Assembly (NCBI RefSeq): GCF_000931445.1
Contig: NZ_CP010849.1
Coordinates: 1,550,001-1,614,000, forward strand
Direction: 5' to 3'
DNA length: 64,000 nt
Source of the DNA: Streptomyces cyaneogriseus subsp. noncyanogenus
GTDB taxonomy: Bacteria > Actinomycetota > Actinomycetes > Streptomycetales > Streptomycetaceae
Shown here piece after piece: positions 54,343-63,445 of this stretch. The position numbers and the translations under genes are program-made. Position 1 is the first letter of the stretch; each line of letters starts with the position of its first letter. The notes below the pieces were generated by a model. That model searched no databases, was not told where the DNA came from, and saw nothing but the letters and a program-made list of their open reading frames with translations.

Positions 54343-55181
54343 TAGCGGGCGGCCAGGGCGTGCTCTCCCGCCTTGCGCATGGCGTCGAGCGGAGCCGGGG
54401 AGCGGCCCGTCATCTGCTCCACCTGGAGCACCGCCTGGTGCACGAGCAGGTCCAGTCCCCCGACGACGGCGCCGCCGTGGGCGGACCAGCGGGCGGCGAG
54501 CGCGGTCGGCCACGGGTCGTAGACCACGTCGAACAGGGTGGCGGGCATCTCCGGCACCTCGGCGGCGAGGGCATCGGTGGTGCCGGCCGGGGTGGTGGCC
54601 ACGACCAGCGGCGCGCGCAGCGCCTCGGCCGCGTCCGTCCAGTCGGCGGTGCGGACCTCCACGCCCAGCCGCTCGCCCCACTGCCGCATCTGCGCGGCGC
54701 GGTTCTCGCCGCGGACGTAGGCGACGACCTCGCCGGTGCAGATCCGGGCCAGCGCGGCCAGCGCCGAGGAGGCGGTGGCCCCGGCGCCCAGGATCGCCGC
54801 CGAGCCGACCTGCTCGATGCCGCGCTCGCGCAGCGCCGCGACCATGCCGGGGATGTCGGTGTTGTCGCCGACGCGGCGGCCATCCCCGGTGAGGACGACC
54901 GTGTTGACCGCCTCCACGGAGGCGGCCGTCGGGCTGATCTCGTCGAGCAGCGGGATGACGGCCCGCTTCAGCGGCATGGTCAGCGACAGCCCCGCCCACT
55001 CGGGGCCGAGCCCGTCGAGGAAGCCGGGCAGCCCGGCCTCGTCGACCTCGAAGCGGTCGTACGTCCAGCCGGTCAGCCCCAGCTCCTCGTAGGCGGTGCG
55101 GTGCAGCACCGGGGAGAGGGAGTGGGCGATGGGCGAGCCCAGCACGGCGGCCCGGCGGCCGTCAGTGGTCGGTGTTGGCAT
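54342..55181 (-). CDS. aroE: Shikimate dehydrogenase
   Basis: 279 residues. VLGSPIAHSLSPVLHRTAY is the shikimate-binding motif, with the catalytic Lys in LSLTMPLKRAVIP and the Asp in GDNTDIPGMV. The dinucleotide motif GAGATASSALAAL lacks the Arg that often reads the NADP phosphate, so cofactor preference is open. It overlaps the end of mltG by 20 bases, which supports translational coupling. Terminal hydrophilic residues are few. Confidence 0.93.
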   Translation of the reverse strand: MPTPTTDGRRAAVLGSPIAHSLSPVLHRTAYEELGLTGWTYDRFEVDEAGLPGFLDGLGPEWAGLSLTMPLKRAVIPLLDEISPTAASVEAVNTVVLTGDGRRVGDNTDIPGMVAALRERGIEQVGSAAILGAGATASSALAALARICTGEVVAYVRGENRAAQMRQWGERLGVEVRTADWTDAAEALRAPLVVATTPAGTTDALAAEVPEMPATLFDVVYDPWPTALAARWSAHGGAVVGGLDLLVHQAVLQVEQMTGRSPAPLDAMRKAGEHALAAR

Positions 55182-56955
55182 TGAACTTGTCCACGAGCTT
55201 CTCGAATTCGGCGTACGTCTTGGCGAACTCCGTCTTGCTCAACCCGTCGGTCGCCACGAAGTAGATCCAGCCCTCGGACGTCGGGTTCAGCGCCGCCTTC
55301 AGCGCGTCCTCACCGGGGTTGCCGATGGGACCGGGCGGCAGGCCCTTGTTGGTGTACGTGTTGTACGGGTCCTTGTTGCTGTTGATCTCGGTCTCGCCGA
55401 TGTGGATGTTGCTCTCGTTCTTCAGGTAGTTGAACGTCGAGTCGAACTGGAGCAGTTGGTTGGTCTCGGTGTTCGTCGGCTTGAGCCGGTTGTAGACGAC
55501 CTCGGCCATCTTGCGGAAGTCGTCGTCGGTCTTGCCCTCGGCCTGGACGAGGCTGGCGACCGTGACGAGCTCCAGCGGGTTGTCCAGGTTCAGCGCCTCG
55601 GCCTTCGCGTCGAGATCGTACGCGTTGTACTTGGCGGTGGCCTGGGTGACCATCTCCCTCAGGACCGCCTCGGGCTTCATGCCCTTGGCGGCGGGATAGG
55701 TGCCCGGGTAGAGGAAGCCCTCCAGCGGGTCCTTGATGTCGCTGTCGTCGTTGGCCCAGCTCGGCAGTCCGAGGCTCTCGTACTTCTCCTCGGCGACCTT
55801 CCGGGTGGTGCCGGAGGACAGGCCGAGTTTCGCGTCGATGGCCTTGTACACCTGGATGTTGCGCTGCCCCGGCGTGACCATGACGTTGTTCTGGCTCTTG
55901 GGGTCGAGCATCATCGCGACGGCGCTCTGCGCGGACATCCGCTTCTTCAGCAGATAGGCGCCCGCCTGGATGTTCTTGCCCCCGGCGTTCTGCTGCTGGG
56001 CGGCGACGAACGCGTCGACGCTCTTGACGACCCCGGCGTCCTTCAGCAGCCGGCCGATCTCGAAGCCGCCCGCACCCTTGGGCACATGGACGGTCACCGT
56101 CTCGTCCGTGCCGTCCCCGGCGTAGTCCGGCGCCTCACCGAAGCGGTTCTGATAGAACTGGTATCCGAAATATCCGACGCCGCCGACAGCACCGCCGAGC
56201 ACCACCACGACCACCAGGCAGGCGAGGCCGTTGCGTCGCTTGCGGTCCTTGCCGCCCCGTCCGCGCCGGTCACCGCGGCCGCGGCCCCCGTCGGCCGTGC
56301 CCTCCTCGCCCCCACCGGCGAAGAAGGCGCTCTCTCCCTGGTCGGGACCCGGGTCCCAGTCGGTCTGCGGCGGCTTGGGCTCACCGCGGCGGCCGGGCGG
56401 CTCCGGCGGCGGGTAGGCGTCCGGCGTGCCGTAGAGGTCGGGCTGCTCGGCGCCGTAGCCGGCCGCGGCCTGCGCGGCGTACGGATCCGTCGGGTCGACG
56501 GCGTAGGGCGCCTGCGGGTGTCCGCCGGTGCCCCACTCCCCGCCGTCCTGCCGCTCTCCCTCGGCCCCGTACTGCTGCGGGTGCTGCCCGTCGGCCGGGT
56601 ACTGCTGGTGCTGCTGCGGCTGCTGCTGTCCGTCGGCCGGGTACTGGTGCTGATGCTGTCCGTCGGCCGGGTACTGCTGCTGGTCGTAGGACTGGCCGTA
56701 CGGCTGCTCGTGGTGCTGCCCCTGCTGCTGGCCGTACTGCTGGTACTGCTGGTCCTGGCCGTACGCGGACTGCCCGCCGTCGCCCCAGTCACCGTACTGA
56801 GGCTGGGACGGCTGCTCCGGATAGTGCTGTGGCTGACCCCCGTAGGGGGACTGCTGACCCTGCTGGGCCTGCTGTCCTTCCCATCCGCCGTCCCCGTACA
56901 ACGGGTCCTCCGGATGCCACGGTTCGGAGCCTGGGCCCCGGCCATACTCAGTCAT
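55162..56955 (-). CDS. mltG: Endolytic murein transglycosylase MltG with long disordered N terminus
   Basis: 597 residues. About 240 cytoplasmic residues rich in Gln, Gly and Pro, including three QYPADGQ repeats (94-100, 104-110, 118-124), precede a basic stretch and one transmembrane helix (about 244-267). The extracellular part has a LysM-like subdomain and the YceG/MltG catalytic domain, with the Glu in VASLVQAEGKTDDDF and DSTFNYLKN. It cleaves nascent glycan strands. The ATG follows AGGGG by about five bases. It lies between ruvX and aroE, a common actinobacterial order. Confidence 0.94.
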   Translation of the reverse strand: MTEYGRGPGSEPWHPEDPLYGDGGWEGQQAQQGQQSPYGGQPQHYPEQPSQPQYGDWGDGGQSAYGQDQQYQQYGQQQGQHHEQPYGQSYDQQQYPADGQHQHQYPADGQQQPQQHQQYPADGQHPQQYGAEGERQDGGEWGTGGHPQAPYAVDPTDPYAAQAAAGYGAEQPDLYGTPDAYPPPEPPGRRGEPKPPQTDWDPGPDQGESAFFAGGGEEGTADGGRGRGDRRGRGGKDRKRRNGLACLVVVVVLGGAVGGVGYFGYQFYQNRFGEAPDYAGDGTDETVTVHVPKGAGGFEIGRLLKDAGVVKSVDAFVAAQQQNAGGKNIQAGAYLLKKRMSAQSAVAMMLDPKSQNNVMVTPGQRNIQVYKAIDAKLGLSSGTTRKVAEEKYESLGLPSWANDDSDIKDPLEGFLYPGTYPAAKGMKPEAVLREMVTQATAKYNAYDLDAKAEALNLDNPLELVTVASLVQAEGKTDDDFRKMAEVVYNRLKPTNTETNQLLQFDSTFNYLKNESNIHIGETEINSNKDPYNTYTNKGLPPGPIGNPGEDALKAALNPTSEGWIYFVATDGLSKTEFAKTYAEFEKLVDKFNANTDH

Positions 56956-57078
56956 CGATCCCCTAGAGCCGCGAGGCGGTCGGAGCACGCGGCTGGTGGG
57001 GCCGGCTCCGTTCCGCCTCTTGCTGTGCGGCGGCTGTTCGAATGCCGCCGCATCGCGCGGAACGTTACCGTATCGCGA

Positions 57079-57543
57079 TCAGGTGACCGCTTCGACGCCC
57101 TCACCGGGTGCTTCGCCTGACACCCGTTCGGATTCGAGCGCCTGCTGCAGGATGATCACGGCGGCCGCCTGGTCGATCACGGAGCGCCCCTTCTTCGACC
57201 GCACGCCCGAGGCGCGCAGCCCCTGGCTGGCGGTCACCGTCGTCATCCGCTCGTCGACCAGCCGGACGCCGACCGGCGCGATCGCACGGGCCAGCTCCCC
57301 GGCGAAACCGCGGACCTTGACCGCGGCCGGGCCCTCGCCCCCCTTGAGGGAGCGAGGGAGACCGACGACGACCTCGATCGGCTCGTACTCCTCGACGAGC
57401 TGCTTCAGACGGCGGTGGGCCGCCGGGACGTCCCGTCCGGGGACGGTCTCCACCGGGGTGGCGAGGATCCCGTCGGGGTCGCACGAGGCGACCCCGATAC
57501 GGGCGTCCCCGACGTCGATGGCGAGGCGTCGGCCGCGGCGCAT
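57079..57543 (-). CDS. ruvX: Holliday junction resolvase-like RuvX (YqgF)
   Basis: 154 residues of the RNase H-like fold: LAIDVGDARIGVASCDPDG, EVVVGLPRSLKGGEG, VRLVDERMTTVTASQGL and SVIDQAAAVIILQQALE with the acidic residues retained. YqgF proteins are linked to 16S rRNA 5'-end maturation and possibly to DNA junction processing. It lies nine bases after alaS, a linkage widespread in bacteria. The C-terminal 15 residues are variable. Confidence 0.93.
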   Translation of the reverse strand: MRRGRRLAIDVGDARIGVASCDPDGILATPVETVPGRDVPAAHRRLKQLVEEYEPIEVVVGLPRSLKGGEGPAAVKVRGFAGELARAIAPVGVRLVDERMTTVTASQGLRASGVRSKKGRSVIDQAAAVIILQQALESERVSGEAPGEGVEAVT

Positions 57544-57552
57544 CTCCCGGCC

Positions 57553-60225
57553 CTACTTCGCCGTCTCGGCGACGAGCCGCTCGACGGCGTCGACGGCCTC
57601 ACCGATGGCGGCGGGGTTCTGGCCGCCGCCCTGGGCGACGTCCGGCTTGCCGCCACCGCCGCCGCCGAGGGTCTTGGCGGCCGTGCGGACCAGGTCGCCG
57701 GCCTTCAGGCCGCGCTCGCGGGCGGCCTCGTTGGTGGCGATGACCGTCAGCGGCTTGCCGTTGACCGTGGTGAACAGGGCCACGACCGCGGCCCGCCCGC
57801 CCTGGATGCGCCCGCGCACGTCCAGGACCAGCTTGCGCAGGTCGTCGGCGGTGGTGCCGTCCGGGACCCGGCCGGTGACCAGCGCGACGCCGCGGACGTC
57901 CTTGGCGGACTCGGCGAGACCGGCGGCGGCCTGGAGGACCTTCTCGGCCCGGAACTTCTCGATCTCCTTCTCGGCGTCCTTCAGCTTGCCGAGCATGGCG
58001 GAGACCTTCTCCGGAAGCTCCTCCGGGCGGCCCTTGAGCAGCTCGGTGAGCTGGTTGACGACCGTGTGCTCACGGGCGAGGAAGCTGTAGGCGTCCACGC
58101 CGACGAGGGCCTCGATACGGCGCACACCGGAGCCGATGGAGGACTCGCCGAGCAGCTTCACCAGGCCGAGCTGGGCGGTGTTGTGCACGTGCGTGCCGCC
58201 GCACAGCTCCTTGGAGAAGTCGCCGATGGTCACGACGCGGACCCGCTCGCCGTACTTCTCGCCGAACTCGGCGATGGCGCCCTGCTTCTTGGCCTCGTCG
58301 ATGCTCATGATGTCGGCGCGCACGTCGAGGTCGCGGGCGAGCACCTCGTTGATCTTCTGCTCGACGTCGAGCATCACCGTCTGCGGGACGGCGGACGGCG
58401 AGCCGAAGTCGAAGCGGAAGCGGCCGGGCTGGTTCTCCGAACCGGCCTGGGCGGCCGTCGGGCCGAGCGCGTCGCGCAGGGCCTGATGGGTGAGGTGGGT
58501 GGCCGAGTGGGCGCGGGCGATGGCCTTGCGGCGGCGGGCGTCGATCGAGGCATGGCCCTTGGCGCCGACGGTGACCTCGCCGACCTGGACGACGCCCTTG
58601 TGGACGTAGACGCCCGGGACCGGCTTCTGGCAGTCGCGGACCTCGATGACGGCACCGGAGTCGGTCTTGATCCGGCCGGTGTCGCCGATCTGGCCGCCGC
58701 CCTCGGCGTAGAACGGGGTGCGGTCGAGGACGATCTCGACCTCGTCGCCCTCGGTGGCGGCCGGGGAGGACACACCGTCGACGAGGATGCCGACGATCGT
58801 GGACTCGCCCTCGGTGTCGGTGTAGCCGATGAAGTCGGTGGCACCGGCGCGGTCGGCGATCTCGCGGTAGGCGCCGAGATCGGCGTGGCCGGTCTTCTTG
58901 GCCTGGGCGTCGGCCTTGGCCCGCTCCCGCTGCTCCTTCATCAGGCGGCGGAAGCCGTCCTCGTCCACGGACAGCCCCTGCTCGGCGGCCATCTCCAGGG
59001 TGAGGTCGATCGGGAAGCCCCAGGTGTCGTGGAGCAGGAAGGCCTTGTCGCCGGGGAGGACCGTGCCGCCGGCGGCCTTGGTGTCGGCCACGGCGGTGTC
59101 GAGGATGTTGGTGCCGGCCTTCAGCGTCTTGAGGAAGGCGTTCTCCTCGGCGAGGGCGACCTTCTCGATGCGCTCGCGGTCGGTGATCAGCTCGGGGTAC
59201 TGCTGCCCCATCATGTGGATCACGACGTCGATCAGGTCCTTGACGACCGGGCCGGTGGCGCCGAGCAGGCGCATGTTGCGGATGGCGCGGCGCATGATGC
59301 GGCGCAGCACGTAGCCGCGGCCCTCGTTGCCCGGGGTCACACCGTCGCCGATGAGCATCACGGCGGTGCGGATGTGGTCGGTGACCACGCGCAGGGAGAC
59401 GTCCGAGCCGTGGGCGTCGCCGTAGGCCACGCCGGTCAGCTCGGTGGCCTTCTTGATGACGGCCATGGAGGTGTCGATCTCGTACATGTTCTGCACGCCC
59501 TGCAGAATCATGGCGAGCCGCTCGAGGCCGAGGCCGGTGTCGATGTTCTTGGCGGGCAGGTCACCGAGGATCGGGAAGTCCTCCTTGCCGGTGCCCTCGC
59601 CGCGCTCGTACTGCATGAAGACCAGGTTCCAGATCTCCACGTACCGCTCGTCGTTGACGGCGGGGCCGCCCTCGACGCCGAACTCGGGGCCGCGGTCGTA
59701 GTTGATCTCGGAGCAGGGGCCGCAGGGACCGGGGACGCCCATGGACCAGAAGTTGTCCTTCTTGCCCAGGCGCTGGATGCGCTCGGCGGGGACGCCGACG
59801 ACGTCGCGCCAGATCTGCTCGGCCTCGTCGTCGTCCTGGTAGACGGTGATCCACAGACGCTCGGGGTCGAGGCCGTACCCGCCCTTGTCCTGGGGGCTGG
59901 TGAGCAGCTCCCAGGCGAGCTTGATGGCGCCTTCCTTGAAGTAGTCGCCGAAGGAGAAGTTGCCGCACATCTGGAAGAACGTGCCGTGCCGGGTGGTCTT
60001 GCCGACCTCTTCGATGTCCGGCGTGCGCACGCACTTCTGCACGCTGGTGGCGCGGCTGAACTGCGGCTTGACCTCACCCAGGAAGTAGGGCTTGAAGGGC
60101 ACCATGCCGGCGTTGACCAGGAGCAGAGTCGGGTCGTCCGCGATGAGCGACGCCGAAGGGACGACGGTGTGCCCGCGCTCCTCGAAGAAGCTCAGCCAGC
60201 GACGGCGGATCTCAGCCGACTCCAT
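57553..60225 (-). CDS. alaS: Alanyl-tRNA synthetase
   Basis: 890 residues. The class II aminoacylation domain (about 1-450) starts [20 protein letters not shown]. The editing domain (about 550-720) has [16 protein letters not shown] and [13 protein letters not shown] as metal ligands, and a DHHA1-like C-Ala domain ends in a Gly-rich stretch ([14 protein letters not shown]). It charges tRNA-Ala and removes mischarged Ser or Gly. The ATG overlaps the upstream small gene by one base (TGATG). Confidence 0.98.
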   Translation of the reverse strand: MESAEIRRRWLSFFEERGHTVVPSASLIADDPTLLLVNAGMVPFKPYFLGEVKPQFSRATSVQKCVRTPDIEEVGKTTRHGTFFQMCGNFSFGDYFKEGAIKLAWELLTSPQDKGGYGLDPERLWITVYQDDDEAEQIWRDVVGVPAERIQRLGKKDNFWSMGVPGPCGPCSEINYDRGPEFGVEGGPAVNDERYVEIWNLVFMQYERGEGTGKEDFPILGDLPAKNIDTGLGLERLAMILQGVQNMYEIDTSMAVIKKATELTGVAYGDAHGSDVSLRVVTDHIRTAVMLIGDGVTPGNEGRGYVLRRIMRRAIRNMRLLGATGPVVKDLIDVVIHMMGQQYPELITDRERIEKVALAEENAFLKTLKAGTNILDTAVADTKAAGGTVLPGDKAFLLHDTWGFPIDLTLEMAAEQGLSVDEDGFRRLMKEQRERAKADAQAKKTGHADLGAYREIADRAGATDFIGYTDTEGESTIVGILVDGVSSPAATEGDEVEIVLDRTPFYAEGGGQIGDTGRIKTDSGAVIEVRDCQKPVPGVYVHKGVVQVGEVTVGAKGHASIDARRRKAIARAHSATHLTHQALRDALGPTAAQAGSENQPGRFRFDFGSPSAVPQTVMLDVEQKINEVLARDLDVRADIMSIDEAKKQGAIAEFGEKYGERVRVVTIGDFSKELCGGTHVHNTAQLGLVKLLGESSIGSGVRRIEALVGVDAYSFLAREHTVVNQLTELLKGRPEELPEKVSAMLGKLKDAEKEIEKFRAEKVLQAAAGLAESAKDVRGVALVTGRVPDGTTADDLRKLVLDVRGRIQGGRAAVVALFTTVNGKPLTVIATNEAARERGLKAGDLVRTAAKTLGGGGGGKPDVAQGGGQNPAAIGEAVDAVERLVAETAK

Positions 60226-60617
60226 CAGTGGTCCTCATTCCGGTTGTACGGGTTCGTCTGGTACGGGTTGGTGGGGCGGTACGGGTCCGTCGGATGCGTC
60301 GATCCCTCGGCCCAGGCCGCACCGTCGTGGTTCTCGATGGCGGCCAGGCGGCGCGACGGGGGCAGTTCCTGGTCGACGGGGGCGTTCAGCCCGAGGGCGT
60401 CGCCCAGTTCGGCCTCGCGCCGGGCCATGTTGTCGCGGACGTCGAGGGCGAAGCCCACCGCGCGGTCCTTCAGCCGCTCGCCCGCCTCCAGCGCCTTGTT
60501 CGCCGCGGTCGCGGCGAGGCTTTCGGGGGTGAGCTGCTTCAGCTTCCGGTTGACCTTGGTGGTGGCCCACACGCCGGCGGCGACGCCGGAGGTGAACCAG
60601 AACGTACGGCGGAACAT
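60225..60617 (-). CDS. DUF6167-type small protein upstream of alaS
   Basis: 130 residues. A hydrophobic N terminus ([20 protein letters not shown]) could be a membrane anchor. A charged helix follows ([19 protein letters not shown] and [16 protein letters not shown]), then a polar tail with [18 protein letters not shown] repeats. It resembles a small streptomycete family I know as DUF6167; function unknown. It sits between a DUF948 gene (seven bases) and alaS (one-base overlap), so the three are coupled. Confidence 0.75.
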   Translation of the reverse strand: MFRRTFWFTSGVAAGVWATTKVNRKLKQLTPESLAATAANKALEAGERLKDRAVGFALDVRDNMARREAELGDALGLNAPVDQELPPSRRLAAIENHDGAAWAEGSTHPTDPYRPTNPYQTNPYNRNEDH

Positions 60618-60624
60618 CGCTGGG

Positions 60625-61071
60625 TCAGTCCCTCTTTCCGCGTGAATTCCGCTTGGCCCGTCGCGAGGCCGGAACGGTACGGCCCACGATCACGGTGCGC
60701 CTCGGCGGCTTGGCGGGCACGTCCTCCTTGCGGCCGGCGATGGCCCGGCGCACGCCGTAGCCGAAGGCCGCGACCTTGACCAGCGGGCCGCCGAAGGTGG
60801 AGGCGACGGTGGTCGACAGCGCGGAGGCGTTCGAGGTGACCTCCTGGACGTCCGAGGCGATGGCGTCGACCCGGTCGATCTGGGTCTGCGCGGAGCGCAC
60901 CGCCGCTGAGGCGTCGGCCAGCAGCGGAACGGCCTGGTCGGTCACGTCCGCCACGAGCTTGGTGGTCGCCTTGAGCGTCTGGGCCAGCCTCGCCAGCGCG
61001 ACGGCGAGGAAGGAGACCAGGATCGCCCAGAAGACGGCCACCAGGATCCCGGCCACCTCTCCACCGGACAC
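60625..61071 (-). CDS. DUF948 family membrane protein
   Basis: 148 residues. One N-terminal transmembrane helix (GILVAVFWAILVSFLAVALA) is followed by a long amphipathic helical region (TTKLVADVTDQAVPLLADAS, then QTQIDRVDAIASDVQEVTSN) and a basic tail. This is the DUF948 pattern, resembling methyl-accepting or coiled-coil membrane proteins; function unknown. I chose the GTG giving MSGGEVAGIL; a GTG three codons earlier is possible. It heads the alaS unit. Confidence 0.8.
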   Translation of the reverse strand: MSGGEVAGILVAVFWAILVSFLAVALARLAQTLKATTKLVADVTDQAVPLLADASAAVRSAQTQIDRVDAIASDVQEVTSNASALSTTVASTFGGPLVKVAAFGYGVRRAIAGRKEDVPAKPPRRTVIVGRTVPASRRAKRNSRGKRD

Positions 61072-61203
61072 TGTGTGCACCCGCTCCCTGAAACGTGCCT
61101 GAACATCGAGAACATCGAAAAAGTCGTGCCACGAGCCTATCGCGCCGGGGATGGGGCTCCGAACCGGATTAGTGACCGCTTCCGCGGAGGTTACGGGAAG
61201 CGA

Positions 61204-61233
61204 TTGTACGGAGTGATTACGTTTCAGTACGCT
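61204..61233 (+). promoter_or_regulatory. Candidate promoter of the STAND ATPase gene
   Basis: TTGTAC (61204-61209) and TACGCT (61228-61233) are separated by 18 bases. The ATG is only nine bases after the -10 box, and no Shine-Dalgarno is visible, so the mRNA may start at or within a few bases of the start codon. Confidence 0.5.
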
Positions 61234-61242
61234 CCGTGTCCT

Positions 61243-63411
61243 ATGCGGAATCTTCGGCTCGAGGGCGTGCCACCGAACGGGAACCTGCCGCTGGAGCTCG
61301 ACGCGTTCGTGGGACGCGCGGCGGAGCTCGCCGCCCTCGCCCGCGCGCTCGCCGCCGGGCGGCTGGTCACGGTGACCGGGGTCGGCGGAGTCGGCAAGTC
61401 CCGCCTCGCGGTGCGGGCCGCCGCCCGGTCGGCGCTCCCGGACGGGGTGTGGCGGGTGGACCTGACACCGGTGCTCGACGCGGAGTTCGTGGACTACGCG
61501 GTCGTGGAGGCCCTGGGGCTCACCGACCACACCACCCGGCCGCCGCGCGAGACGCTGCTGGAGCACCTGGCCGACCGCGATCTGCTGCTGGTCCTGGACG
61601 GCGTCGAGCACCTGGTGGACGCGTGTGCCGCGCTGGTGGTCGATCTGCTGGGCCGGGCGCCCGGTCTGAGGGTGCTGGCGGTGGGCCGCCGACCGCTGTC
61701 GGTGGCCGGGGAGCGGCTCTTCCCGCTGGCGCCCCTCGGGGTCGACGAGGCGGCCGAGCTGCTGCGGGTCCGCGCGGCGCAGCAGGGAGCGGCGCCGGGG
61801 GACGGGCCGGCGGTGCGCGAGCTGTGCCGCCGCCTGGACGGGATCCCGCTGGCGATCGAGCTGGCCGCGGGGCGGCTGGGGGCGCTGTCACCGGGGCAGA
61901 TACTGCGCCGGCTGGACGACCGGTTCCGCCTGCTGACCGGCGGCGGGCGGTCGGCGCTCCCCCGGCACCGGACGCTGCGTACGGCGATCGGCTGGAGCCA
62001 CGAGCTGTGCACGCCGCAGGAGCGGCTGCTGTGGGCGCGGCTGTCGGTGTTCGCGGGCGGTTTCGACCTGGAGGCCGCCGAATACGTGTGCGGCGGGAGC
62101 GGCCTGCCCGCCGAGGACGTGCTCGACGTCCTGTCGTCCCTGCTCGGGCAGTCCATGGTGAGCCGCGAGGAGACGCCGGCGGGACCCCGCTACCGGATGC
62201 TGGACACGGTGCGGGCCTACGGCGCCGACTGGCTGGAGGGGACGGGGGACGCGGCGCGGGTGCGGCGGCGGCACCGGGACTGGTACCTGGGCCTGGCCAC
62301 CTCCTGCGAACTGGAGTGGTTCTCGCCGCGCCAGCGGGAGGTCGCCGCGCGTATCGAGGCGGAGCTGCCGAATCTGCGCGGCGCCCTGGAGTACAGCCTG
62401 GCCGGTCCGGAGGAGACCCATCTGGGCCAGTACCTGGCGGGCTCCCTGTGGTTCTGCTGGGTCGGCTGCGGGCGGCTGTCGGAGGGGCGGCGCTGGCTGG
62501 ACCAGGCGGTCGGGCTCGACACCGGGCGCACCGCCCCCGAGCTGTCGCGGCTCAAGGCCCTGTGGGTGCTCGGCTATGTGGCGGTCCTGCAAGGCGACAC
62601 GGTGGCCGCGCTGACGGCCCTCCAGGAGTGCCGCACACGGGCGGAGCGGGCGGCGAACGCGACGGCGCTGGCCTACGCGGAGCACCGCACCGGCTGCCTG
62701 GCGCTGATCACGGACGACGTGACGCGCGCGGAAACGCTGCTGCGGTCGGCGCTGGAGCGCTACCAGGAGATCGGCGAGCTCAACAGCAATGTGCTGATGG
62801 GCCGGGTGGAGCTGGCGATGACGCGGGCGTTCCAGGGCGACCTGGCGGACGCGGTGCGCCTGTGCGAGGAGGTGTACCGGGTGTGCGAGGACCACGGCGA
62901 GCGGTGGGCCCGCTCCTACGCGCAGTACGTGCTGGCGTACGCCGCCTGGAGCGACGGCGATCCGGCCCGGGCCCGGGAGCTGCTGACCGAGTGCCTGGGC
63001 AGTTCGCACGGTTTCCGTGATCTGCTGGCCTCGGTGCTCTCGGTGGAGCTGCTGGCCCTGGTCACGGTGACGGAGGGCCACGCGAGGGAGGCGGCCGTGT
63101 TGCAGGGTGCCGCGGAGCGGATGTGGCCGTCGGTGGGGCTGCGGCTGTTCGGCTCGGCGCACTACAACGCGCCGCACGAGCTGTGCGAGGCGACGGCCCG
63201 GGAGGAACTGGGCGACGAGCGGTACGAGGAGTGCGTGCGCGAGGGGGCCCGGCTGAGCCGGGAGGAGGCGGTCGCCCGTGCCCTGCTGCGGCCGGCGTCC
63301 CCGGACGGGCTGCCGGCGCCCCGGGGGCCGGTTCCGCGGGCGGGTGCGCCCGCGCGCACGGCGAAGCCCGCCGCCTCGCCCACCCGGAAGGGCGGGGAGA
63401 CGACGGGCTGA
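61243..63411 (+). CDS. STAND/AfsR-like NTPase without DNA-binding domain
   Basis: 722 residues. Walker A TVTGVGGVGKSRLA (44-57), Walker B DLLLVLDGVEHLVD, and the GIPLAIELAAGRLGALSP region (GxP motif) define an NB-ARC-like ATPase. A winged-helix region (SHELCTPQERLLWARLSVFA) and TPR-like repeats follow (about 360-660). Proteins of this type usually carry a LuxR or SARP DNA-binding domain; here the N terminus starts straight at the NTPase and the C terminus ends in a Pro/Ala/Lys-rich tail. It may act through a partner. It is divergent from the alaS unit and has no clear ribosome site. Confidence 0.85.
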   Translation: MRNLRLEGVPPNGNLPLELDAFVGRAAELAALARALAAGRLVTVTGVGGVGKSRLAVRAAARSALPDGVWRVDLTPVLDAEFVDYAVVEALGLTDHTTRPPRETLLEHLADRDLLLVLDGVEHLVDACAALVVDLLGRAPGLRVLAVGRRPLSVAGERLFPLAPLGVDEAAELLRVRAAQQGAAPGDGPAVRELCRRLDGIPLAIELAAGRLGALSPGQILRRLDDRFRLLTGGGRSALPRHRTLRTAIGWSHELCTPQERLLWARLSVFAGGFDLEAAEYVCGGSGLPAEDVLDVLSSLLGQSMVSREETPAGPRYRMLDTVRAYGADWLEGTGDAARVRRRHRDWYLGLATSCELEWFSPRQREVAARIEAELPNLRGALEYSLAGPEETHLGQYLAGSLWFCWVGCGRLSEGRRWLDQAVGLDTGRTAPELSRLKALWVLGYVAVLQGDTVAALTALQECRTRAERAANATALAYAEHRTGCLALITDDVTRAETLLRSALERYQEIGELNSNVLMGRVELAMTRAFQGDLADAVRLCEEVYRVCEDHGERWARSYAQYVLAYAAWSDGDPARARELLTECLGSSHGFRDLLASVLSVELLALVTVTEGHAREAAVLQGAAERMWPSVGLRLFGSAHYNAPHELCEATAREELGDERYEECVREGARLSREEAVARALLRPASPDGLPAPRGPVPRAGAPARTAKPAASPTRKGGETTG

Positions 63412-63445
63412 GGTACCGCTGGGGTGGTACTGCGTCCGGCTGGGG

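Noticed and set aside
54342..55181. aroE as a pseudogene because of its 20-base overlap with mltG
   Set aside because: The reading frame is intact, all catalytic motifs are present, and such overlaps are common in tightly packed operons.
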